Assembly (NCBI GenBank): GCA_050701635.1
Contig: JBOGDF010000072.1
Location: forward strand, 1-18,231
Length of the DNA: 18,231 bases
From: WHSM01 sp050701635
GTDB lineage: Bacteria > Actinomycetota > Actinomycetes > Mycobacteriales > Micromonosporaceae
Direction of reading: 5' to 3'
Part shown: positions 1 to 6,600 of the stretch, in pieces
Numbering within the stretch: the first letter of the stretch is position 1
How the letters are laid out: every line of letters starts with the position of its first letter
Program-made: the position numbers and the translations under genes
The notes under the pieces: model-generated
Seen by the model: only the letters and a program-made list of their open reading frames with translations
Told to the model about the DNA's origin: nothing
The model's database searches: none

Positions 1-1
1 G

Positions 2-1420
2 GCGGGCTGCGGGCTGCGGGCCGACCCGCAGATGACCGGCCAGCCGCTGCGCAGCCAGCTGCGGCTGCCGGAGCGGTTCACCGCGCCGCTGCCGATCCCT
101 CGCCAGATGGAACCGCTACGCCGCGACTCCACCACCGACTATTTCGAGATCGAGCAACGTGCCGCGTCGGTGGAGTTGATTCCGGGGGTACGCACCCGGA
201 TCCTCGGCTACGACGGCACCTTCCCGGGTCCGACCATCCGTACCCGCAGTGGCCGGCGGGCTGTGGTCACACACCACAACCGGCTCGGCGTACCGACCGT
301 GGTGCACCTGCACGGCGGCCACACCCCGGCCGCCAGCGACGGCTACCCGACCGACCTGGTACGGCCCGGCACGTCCCGCGACTACGACTACCCGATGCGG
401 CAGCGCGCCGACGTGCTCTGGTACCACGACCACACGATGGACGCGACGTCCTCGCAGGTCTACCGCGGGTTGTTCGGGCTGCACCTGGTCACCGACGACG
501 AGGACGAAGCGCTGCCGCTGCCGCGCGGCGTACGCGATCTGCCGCTGCTGATCACCGACCGGGCGTTCGCCGAAGACGGCTCGTTCCGGTATCCGGCACG
601 GGCTGGCGGCCACGGCCACCACGGGCACGGCGTCGCGGACTCGCACGTGGAGGGCGTACTCGGGGACGTGATGCTGGTCAACGGCGCGCCGTGGCCGGCG
701 TACGAGGTCGACGCCGCGCGCTACCGGCTGCGGGTGCTCAACGCGTGCAGTGCCCGGCGGCTGGAGCTGGCGCTGGACCCGGCCGGACCGCTGGTCCAGA
801 TCGGCTCCGACGGCGGGCTGCTGGCGGCACCGGTCACGCACCAGCAGGTGGGGCTCGCGCCGGCGGAACGGTTCGACCTGGTGGTTGACTTCTCCGCGTA
901 CCCGGTGGGCACCGAAGTCACCCTGCGCAACCGGCGGGGGAGCGGCAGCACCGACGCGATCATGCGGTTCGTGGTGGCCCGCCGGGCCCGGGACGACTCC
1001 CGGATCCCCGCCCGCCTGTCCACTGTGGAGCCACTGGACACCACCGGTGCCCGGGTACGCCACTGGCGGCTGACCCGCGGCGACATCGGCGGTCGCGCCG
1101 GCTGGGTGGTCAACGGCAAGCCGTTCGATCCCGACGAGGTGCACGGCACCGTGCCGCTCGGCACCACCGAGATCTGGCGGTTCTACAGCGACCTGCACCA
1201 CCCGGTGCACGTACACCTGGATCCGTTCCAGGTGATCGGGCGGGGCGGGCACGAGCCGGGGCCGTACGACGCCGGCTGGAAGGACACCGTCGATGTGCGT
1301 CCCGCCGAGCACGTCGACGTCGCGATCCGGTTCACCGACTATGCAGGCCGGTTCCTGGTGCACTGCCACAACCTCGAGCACGAGGACTCGATGATGATGG
1401 CCGCCTTCCAGACCCGGTGA
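2..1420 (+). CDS. Multicopper oxidase (CotA / bilirubin oxidase type), 5'-truncated by the window edge
   Basis: Exported blue copper oxidase that oxidises a phenolic, metal or similar substrate and reduces O2 to water; the substrate cannot be read from sequence. Numbered from the Met at 32, all four copper motifs are present: HLHGGH (92-97), WYHDH (130-134), HPVHVH (390-395) and HCHNLEHEDSMM (444-455). C445, H450 and M455 have the spacing of type 1 copper ligands. The motif wording resembles Bacillus CotA and bilirubin oxidases more than CueO. A His-rich loop (GGHGHHGHG, 192-200) sits between domains. The frame stays open upstream of the Met and reads AGCGLRADPQ, so that Met is probably internal. 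AGC looks like the end of a lipoprotein signal peptide, making this a membrane-anchored lipoprotein (inference). A membrane protein gene follows 22 nt later, probably in the same operon. Family call very secure; 5' end missing. Confidence 0.93.
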   Translation, partial: AGCGLRADPQMTGQPLRSQLRLPERFTAPLPIPRQMEPLRRDSTTDYFEIEQRAASVELIPGVRTRILGYDGTFPGPTIRTRSGRRAVVTHHNRLGVPTVVHLHGGHTPAASDGYPTDLVRPGTSRDYDYPMRQRADVLWYHDHTMDATSSQVYRGLFGLHLVTDDEDEALPLPRGVRDLPLLITDRAFAEDGSFRYPARAGGHGHHGHGVADSHVEGVLGDVMLVNGAPWPAYEVDAARYRLRVLNACSARRLELALDPAGPLVQIGSDGGLLAAPVTHQQVGLAPAERFDLVVDFSAYPVGTEVTLRNRRGSGSTDAIMRFVVARRARDDSRIPARLSTVEPLDTTGARVRHWRLTRGDIGGRAGWVVNGKPFDPDEVHGTVPLGTTEIWRFYSDLHHPVHVHLDPFQVIGRGGHEPGPYDAGWKDTVDVRPAEHVDVAIRFTDYAGRFLVHCHNLEHEDSMMMAAFQTR

Positions 1421-1442
1421 CATTCGAGAGGAGAAAACGATC

Positions 1443-2057
1443 ATGTCTGTACGCAGAGCAGGCCTCGGCCTGATCGCCAGCGGTCTCGTCACCGCGGTCG
1501 GCGCCACCTTCACGGTGACGTACCCGGCGGTGGTGCCCGACACCGCCGCGAGCTACCCGTACCCCCCGATGGGTCACGTGGTGGCGCAGTTGATCTGGAC
1601 CGGGTGTTTCGCGCTGGTGCTGGCGGGGACGCTGGGTCTGCGGGCCTCCGGCCTCGCCGGTACGGGAGCGCTGGCCCGCGCGGGGCTCAGCACAGCGCTG
1701 GTGGGCGCCGCCGGCGTCACCGTCTTCAACCTGGGGTTCGCGTTCGTGGCGTACGAGACGGTGGACGCGCCCGCGGTGATGGGGCTCGGGATCGGGATCT
1801 GGCTGTCGTCGGTGCTCACCGGCGTCGGCTACCTGCTCGCCGGGATCGCGGTGCTCAGGGCCGGTGTCTGGCACGGCTGGCAGGCGTTCACACCGCTGGT
1901 GGTGGGAGGGTTCGTCTTCGTCGTACTGCTGCCGTTCTCGGTGGTGGCGCCGGCGCTGTTCCAGTGGCCGCTCGCCGCCTGGGGGCTGTGTTTCGCACTG
2001 CACGGGCTCGCCCTCTACCAGGAGCGCGTGCCGGCCCCAGCCACCCGAGCTCGGTGA
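1443..2057 (+). CDS. Six-helix integral membrane protein of unknown function
   Basis: A 204-aa hydrophobic protein whose family I do not recognise. Likely transmembrane helices lie near residues 6-26, 45-66, 82-104, 112-138, 149-170 and 174-193, with a short basic N-terminus (MSVRR) and a basic C-terminal tail. A loop rich in Tyr and Pro (about 28-43) falls between helices 1 and 2, and a His (H45) opens helix 2. The ATG at 1443 is preceded by a strong ribosome binding site, GAGGAG, ending about 8 nt upstream. It lies 22 nt after the multicopper oxidase stop, so the two genes are very likely co-transcribed. That makes a role connected with the oxidase possible, but no Cys/Met/His copper-transport signature is obvious. 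The gene faces the minus-strand genes beyond 2192. Confidence 0.8.
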   Translation: MSVRRAGLGLIASGLVTAVGATFTVTYPAVVPDTAASYPYPPMGHVVAQLIWTGCFALVLAGTLGLRASGLAGTGALARAGLSTALVGAAGVTVFNLGFAFVAYETVDAPAVMGLGIGIWLSSVLTGVGYLLAGIAVLRAGVWHGWQAFTPLVVGGFVFVVLLPFSVVAPALFQWPLAAWGLCFALHGLALYQERVPAPATRAR

Positions 2058-2103
2058 CCCGGCCCCCGCCAGCCGGCTGCCCGCTTCCGCCCCGCCGATA
2101 ACG

Positions 2104-2180
2104 TCCACTTGGGAGGCTGAGCGCAGGTTGACTCGCCGGTCTGGACGGCGTGTCGACGTGCCGTCGCCCTCCCAAGTGGA
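2104..2180. repeat. 77-bp element with perfect 13-bp terminal inverted repeats
   Basis: TCCACTTGGGAGG at 2104-2116 is repeated exactly in inverse at 2168-2180. Between the arms is a second nested hairpin: 2130-2138 pairs with 2146-2154 (8 of 9 positions) around a 7-nt loop. The element lies between converging genes (the plus-strand gene ends at 2057, the minus-strand gene at 2192), so a bidirectional terminator is one reading. The long spacing between arms and the transposon-like termini also allow a MITE-like remnant, but I see no flanking target-site duplication. Confidence 0.6.
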
Positions 2181-2191
2181 GGGTGGTCGCG

Positions 2192-2416
2192 CTAGTTGCG
2201 GAGTTGGCCGTTGATGTCGAGCAGGCCAGCGCGGTCGAGAATGGGGACGGCGCGGCGCCAGGGCGGGCAGGGCCAGGCCTCGCAGCCTTCGGCTAGGCAT
2301 TGCTGGGTGAACAGCGACGGGATGTGCAGCGCGAAGTCGTCCCGCGCTTGCCTGATCTCCTCTGGGGTGGGCGGTCCGTGGCGGGGGGCTGGTCTGCGGG
2401 GGAATGCTTCGCTCAC
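2192..2416 (-). CDS. Small hypothetical protein (74 aa), downstream partner of the zinc-ribbon gene
   Basis: The start is GTG at 2416, not the longer open frame that continues upstream. The GTG overlaps the stop of the upstream minus-strand gene by four bases (GTGA, 2416-2413), the usual sign of translational coupling. The protein begins VSEAFPRRPAPRHGPPTPEE and is soluble, with a Pro/Arg-rich N-terminus (about 1-20), a predicted amphipathic segment (about 18-38) and three cysteines spaced five apart (C40, C45, C50), followed by WP and PPW. The Cys spacing could bind metal, but this is speculative. I do not recognise a named family. It lies beside an XRE-DUF5753/DUF397 locus on the opposite strand, a context that suggests a role in that regulatory module. 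The real-gene call rests mainly on the overlap. Confidence 0.65.
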   Translation of the reverse strand: MSEAFPRRPAPRHGPPTPEEIRQARDDFALHIPSLFTQQCLAEGCEAWPCPPWRRAVPILDRAGLLDINGQLRN

Positions 2417-2568
2417 GCGTAGCGTCCTTTCCGGATGCGTACGCAGCGCGGGCAGATCAGGGTCTCGCCGCACTCCCGGCACCACCGCAGACTGCGCCGG
2501 AAGGTCAGCAGCCCGCACAGAAAGCCCAACACCGCCGCCGCGCTCAGCGCCATCGCCTGCGCCCACAC
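2413..2568 (-). CDS. Small single-helix membrane protein with a Cys4 zinc-ribbon tail (51 aa)
   Basis: The start is GTG at 2568, because a good ribosome binding site (GAGGGAG, about 6 nt upstream on the minus strand) precedes it. The open frame further upstream has no such signal and runs into the divergent promoter region. The protein has a hydrophobic helix at about residues 7-22 (MALSAAAVLGFLCGLL), then a basic stretch, then two CxxC pairs (C30-C33 and C39-C42), which is a minimal zinc ribbon, and a basic end (RIRKGRYA). The predicted topology is a short outside N-terminus with the zinc ribbon in the cytoplasm. Its stop overlaps the next gene's GTG. Function unknown; a DNA- or protein-binding membrane peptide is possible. 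An alternative start is the ATG whose complement is at 2551-2553. Confidence 0.65.
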   Translation of the reverse strand: MWAQAMALSAAAVLGFLCGLLTFRRSLRWCRECGETLICPRCVRIRKGRYA

Positions 2569-2624
2569 TGTCCACTCCCTCGTCCGTCGCCTGTGGATAT
2601 CAGTCTTGTCGCGCGAGCCGCGTG

Positions 2625-2630
2625 TTGACA
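2625..2630 (+). promoter_or_regulatory. Consensus -35 hexamer (TTGACA) upstream of the XRE gene
   Basis: TTGACA matches the sigma-70 -35 consensus exactly. No convincing -10 hexamer sits 16-18 bp downstream; the nearest weak candidates are CACAGT around 2654 and CAGAAT at 2725-2730, both poorly spaced. It would place the operator-like repeats downstream of the promoter start, where a bound repressor would block transcription. Tentative. Confidence 0.3.
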
Positions 2631-2660
2631 GAATCACGCTGCGGTTGGCGCACCACAGTC

Positions 2661-2710
2661 TGCGAGCACGCGAACTCGCACCGTGAGGGACGTGCTCCTC
2701 GCATCGTGAG
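2661..2710. promoter_or_regulatory. Operator-like repeats between divergent genes
   Basis: Three related sites lie in the 183-bp region between the minus-strand zinc-ribbon gene and the plus-strand XRE gene. TGCGAG (2661-2666) and CTCGCA (2675-2680) form a perfect 6-bp inverted repeat with an 8-bp spacer. The second arm also begins the 13-bp CTCGCACCGTGAG (2675-2687), which recurs as CTCGCATCGTGAG (2698-2710), one mismatch, 23 bp later. Direct repeats two helical turns apart beside an HTH gene are typical of autoregulatory operators. The role is inferred from position. Confidence 0.5.
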
Positions 2711-2751
2711 AGAAGGGGACGGGGCAGAATGAAAAAGGAGTTGGCAAGACG

Positions 2752-3394
2752 GTGCAGGCCCGGCAGCTTGGGAGGCACCTGCGGGAGCTACGCAAGGAGG
2801 CCGGGGTGGGCGTCGATACGGCGGCTCGCGAGATCGGTGTGTCCGACGCGACGCTGTACCGCTTCGAGTCCGGCATGTCGGTGCCGCGCCCACCAGATGT
2901 GAAGGCACTGAGTGCGATGTACGGCGCCGACGACAGCCTCATCGACGCTTTGGTTGCGCTTACCAAGGAGGCGGACGTCGCGGGCTGGTGGCGCTCCTAC
3001 AGCGGTGTGATCCCCCGTTGGTTCGAGCCATTCGTTTCGCTGGAGAGCGCGGCCGAGCAAGTCGCCCGGTGACGACATCATGGCCGAGCAGCTGGCCCAC
3101 CTGGAGGCGATGTCGCGCCAGCCGAACGTGTCTCTGCGAGTAGTGCCGCTCAGCGTGCTGCACAGCGGCGTGGACTGTGCCAGGTTCACGTTGCTGAGAT
3201 TCCCCACCGATCGTCGGGGACTAGGCGAGCCGCCCCTCGTGTACACCGATGTCCTCACCGGTGCGCTCTATCTCAACAAGCCTGAAGAGATCGAGGCGTA
3301 TGAGGCTATGTGGAACGGGATGCTGGAGGCCGCGTTGTCGCCCCCGGAGTCCCGCAAGCTGATCGACGACTACAGGAAGCGGTACCAGCGGTGA
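2752..3394 (+). pseudogene. XRE-family HTH / DUF5753 regulator (WhiJ-like), broken by internal deletion with frameshift
   Basis: The first part (GTG at 2752 to stop at 3072, 106 aa) holds a helix-turn-helix domain at about residues 8-60 and the beginning of a DUF5753 domain (WWRSYSGVIPRWFEPFVSLESAAEQV). The second part (3080-3394, a different frame) resumes as the end of DUF5753: MAEQLAHLEAMSRQPNVSLR onward, including LRFP and the typical tail. Family members are about 270-285 aa in one frame. Here about 70 residues between EQV and the DDIMAEQL segment are missing, and the frame shifts across the join near 3055-3070. A ribosome binding site (AAGGAG, 2735-2740) precedes the GTG, about 11 nt away. 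Intact relatives such as WhiJ control DUF397 neighbours in streptomycetes. The HTH half may still be made and bind DNA. A sequencing or assembly error cannot be excluded. Confidence 0.8.
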
Positions 3395-3585
3395 TGAACG
3401 AGGAAGTGGTGTGGCGCAAGTCGAGCCGGTCCGGGAGCCAGGGCTCGTGTGTCGAGGTCGCGGAGTTGGCCGATCAGGTGCTGGTGCGGGACAGCAAGGA
3501 CCCGGACGGGCCGCGGCTCAGCTTCACGTACCCGGAATGGCGGGCTTTTCTGGGTGGCGTCGGCGACGGGGAATTCGAGCTGTGA
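3394..3585 (+). CDS. DUF397 domain protein
   Basis: A 63-aa protein that is almost pure DUF397: WRKSSRSGSQGSCVEVA (7-23), then VRDSKDPDGPRLSFTYPEW (31-49), then FLGGV near the end. DUF397 proteins, which include the Streptomyces developmental protein BldB, are small and dimeric, and are usually encoded directly after an XRE-DUF5753 gene with which they act as a regulator/partner pair resembling a toxin-antitoxin arrangement. The ATG at 3394 shares its A with the TGA stop of the upstream regulator remnant (TGATG), so translation is coupled. A GTG three bases earlier (3391) is an alternative start. The gene looks complete and undamaged although its partner is disrupted. A hairpin follows six bases after the stop. 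Biochemical function unknown. Confidence 0.9.
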   Translation: MNEEVVWRKSSRSGSQGSCVEVAELADQVLVRDSKDPDGPRLSFTYPEWRAFLGGVGDGEFEL

Positions 3586-3590
3586 CACGA

Positions 3591-3620
3591 CGGCGCCCGC
3601 CCCACACGGGACGGGCGCCG
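3591..3620. terminator. Bidirectional GC-rich terminator hairpin
   Basis: CGGCGCCCG (3591-3599) pairs perfectly with CGGGCGCCG (3612-3620). After a single C-A mismatch the stem continues with CCC (3601-3603) pairing GGG (3608-3610) around an ACAC loop. It lies 6 nt after the DUF397 stop and 10 nt from the 3' end of the minus-strand protease gene, so it can serve both converging transcripts. There is no T-tract, as is common in high-GC actinobacteria. Confidence 0.75.
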
Positions 3621-3629
3621 CTGCCGTGA

Positions 3630-6600
3630 TCAGGCCGCGAGGTCGGGTCGGTCGGTGACCCGGATCGCGTTCACCACCGGCAGGCCGAAGCCCCGGTAGG
3701 TGAAGAACTGCACGTTGAGCTGCCCGTCGGTCACCGTCACCGTGAAGGTACGGCGCACCGCGGTGAAGCTGCCGCCCTGGCCGGCGATGTCGAACCGCCG
3801 CAGCACCTCAGCGCCCTCCAGGTGTACGTCGAACAGCCGCGAGCCCGGCGACTGCGTACGCAGCTCGGCGAACTCCAGCTCGACGGTGTAGACGCCGTCA
3901 GCCAGCCCGTCGAACCGGTACTCGGTCATCCCTTCCCGCAGGCTCTGGTAGCGGGCGTCGTCGGCGGTGCCGGCGATGCCCTTCTTGGTCGACAGCTGGT
4001 GGGATTCGCCGACGTACCCGCAGGAGCCGGCGGCGTACCGCCGGTCGGTGCTCCAGCGGTCGCCGTCGGAGTCCGGCCCGGCGCCCGCGCCGCCGGTGTC
4101 CAGCGCCGTCTGGTAGCCCGGCGCCACGATCGTCACCGGGATCGCGACCGTGGGACGCCGCCCGCTCGCCGAACGCACCAGCACCTGCGCCCGCAGGTAC
4201 GAGTGTGCCGCCAACGCCGACGCGTCCACCGTCAGCGTGAACCCGCGCGCCGCCCCGGGCGCCAGCGAGCCGGCGCCGTCGGTCACCGCCAGCCACGGCA
4301 CGTCCGCGGCCGCGCCGGAGGAGTCGGCCTCGGCCACGGTGTAGTCGGTGCCGAGCCCGCCGGTGTTGGTGAGCGTGACCGTACGCCGCCGGCCCTCCCC
4401 GGCGGGCGTCACGATCTCCAGCTGCGGCACCGACGCTGCCACCCGGGCGGTACGCAGCGACGAGGCGTGCTCGACCACCGCGGCGCTCGCCACGGTGATC
4501 GCCGCTGCCGCCGACTCGTAGTGCTCCTTGGCGACCGTCACCTGGTAGTCGCCGGCCGGCAGCTGCACCAGGTAGCCGCCGTCGGCGCCGGTCACCGCGG
4601 TGTCGACCACGGTGCCGCCGGACGCGACCGACACCGCGGCCCCGGCCAGCGGCTCGCCGTCGTTGGCGTCGGTGACCGTACCCACCGCCACGCCGGCGTC
4701 GGTGGTGAAGCGCAGCGCCGTGCCGCTGGCGACCGCCGCGGCGTTGTACGCGTACTCGAAGCCCACCGTGCCGGCGGCGTTCTCCAGCCCGATGCTGGCG
4801 GCGTCGCCGGCTTCCCGGCCGGCGCCGTCGATGTCGGCGTACCGGTACGTGATCTCGCCGGTCTCGCTGATCGCCGCGGTGAACGAGACCCGGGCCGTTC
4901 GGTCAGCGTAGAAGCTGACATTGCGCCACTCGACGAGGAACACCCGGTGCGGCTTCGCGCCGGTGACCGCGGTGTAGATGCCCGACGACGCGTCGACATA
5001 CAGGTCGTCCCAGAACGGCATCAGCGCCGCGTTGGGGTTGCCGGTGGCGGGGATCCGCGCGTTGCCGGGAGCTCCTGCGGTGGTGCTGACGAACCCGATC
5101 CAGCCGTTGGTGGACACGTACGCGTCCCGGTAGCCCTTGCCGTACAGCGGGACCCGGAACGGCACCGTCACCGGCGCTACCCGGTCGTCGCCGGTGAGCG
5201 CCAGCAGGTCGGTGCCGGCCACGTACCCGCCGGCGGCGGCGCCGCAGCGGTAGCCGAACCCGTCCGTACGCTGCGGCAACGTCACGTCCCGGGTGGTGTC
5301 CCCGATGACGCTGACCGACTCGGTGACCCCGGTGGCGCACCGGTTGGCGTGGTCGACGCGTACCTGGTAGTCGCCGTGCGGCAGCGTCACCTGGTAGCGC
5401 CCGTCGGCGTCGGCGGTGGCGCTGACCGGGGTGCCGAGCACCTCGACCGTGGCGCCGCCGGCGGCCGCACCGGTGGACAGCCGTACCACTCCGGACAGGC
5501 TCGCCGAGGGCGCCGCCTCCACCGCGACGTCCCGGGTGGCGGTCTGGCCCTCGGTGATCGTCACGGTGCCACTGCCGGCCAGGTAGCCGAACTTGGTGAC
5601 CCGTACCGAGTAGTCGCCGACCATCAGCCGGCTGAACCCGTACCTGCCGTCGGCGCCGGTGGTGGTGGTACGGCTCATCGGCCCGGTCACGGTCACGGTG
5701 GCGCCGGCGAGCGCCGTACCGCCGGAGGTGACGGTGCCGGCGAGCGCGCCGAGCGCGCCGCGCGGGGTGGCCGAGACGGCGGCGTACGCGTCGAGCCGGC
5801 CCTCGCCGAAGACGTTGTTGTCGTCGGCGGTGCCGCCGCAGCTGGTGTTGTCGGTGTCGATCGCAGTGTCGTCGAGCAGCTGCCGGGTGGCGGCGATGTC
5901 ACCGGCGATCGCGGGCGAGGCCGACCACATCAGCGCCACGGTGGCGGCGGTGTGCGGCGACGCCATCGACGTACCGCTGAAGGAGGAGTAACCGCTCGGG
6001 GTGGAGGACCGTACGTTGACCCCGGGCGCGGCCAGGTTGGGTTTGATCTCACCGTTCTCTCCGGTGCCCCGGCTGGAGAAGCTGGCGATCGTGTTGTTGA
6101 TGTCGAAGGCGCCCGAGCTGTAGGAGATCTGGTACGTGCCGGGCGAGCCCGAGGTGTTGCAGTTCGGGCCGGAGTTGCCGTTGGAGAACGCGGGGAAGAT
6201 CCCGGCGGAGATCCAGGACCGTACGGTCTCGGTGTACCACGGGTCGTACACGTTGGCGCCCCAGGAGTTGTTCACCACGTCGGGCGCGAGATCGGGTCGC
6301 GGGTTCTGGCCGGCGGCGTCGGTGGGGGCCACCACCCACTGGCCGGAGGCGAGCAGCGAGGCGCGGCTGCAGGAGTTGGATTCGCAGCCCTTGGCGGCGA
6401 TCCACTTCGCGCCGGGCGCGACACCGACCTGGTTGCCGGCGCCGTCGTCGCCGACCATGGTGCCCATGGTGTGGGTGCCGTGGCCGTTGTTGTCGCACGG
6501 CGTACCGCCGGCGCAGACCGAGGCCGGGTCGAACCAGTGGTACGCGTGGCTGACGGTGCCGTCGGCGGCCCTGCCGCGGTAGGACGCCGCCACCGCGGGG

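Noticed and set aside
116..1543. A 475-aa minus-strand open frame overlapping the multicopper oxidase
   Set aside because: Shadow frame rich in Arg, Val and His; the plus strand carries all four copper-binding motifs.
2196..2732. A 178-aa plus-strand open frame overlapping the two small minus-strand genes
   Set aside because: No ribosome binding site, Arg/Ser/Pro-rich translation with no family pattern. The minus strand has a four-base gene overlap, a good ribosome binding site and a Cys4 zinc ribbon.
2729..2751. ATG at 2729 (MKKELARRC) as start of the XRE regulator
   Set aside because: It is out of frame with the HTH domain; the frame-correct start is GTG at 2752.
3072..3080. Programmed frameshift joining the two halves of the XRE-DUF5753 gene
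   Set aside because: A frameshift would not restore the roughly 70 missing residues, and no slippery heptamer or downstream stem is evident.
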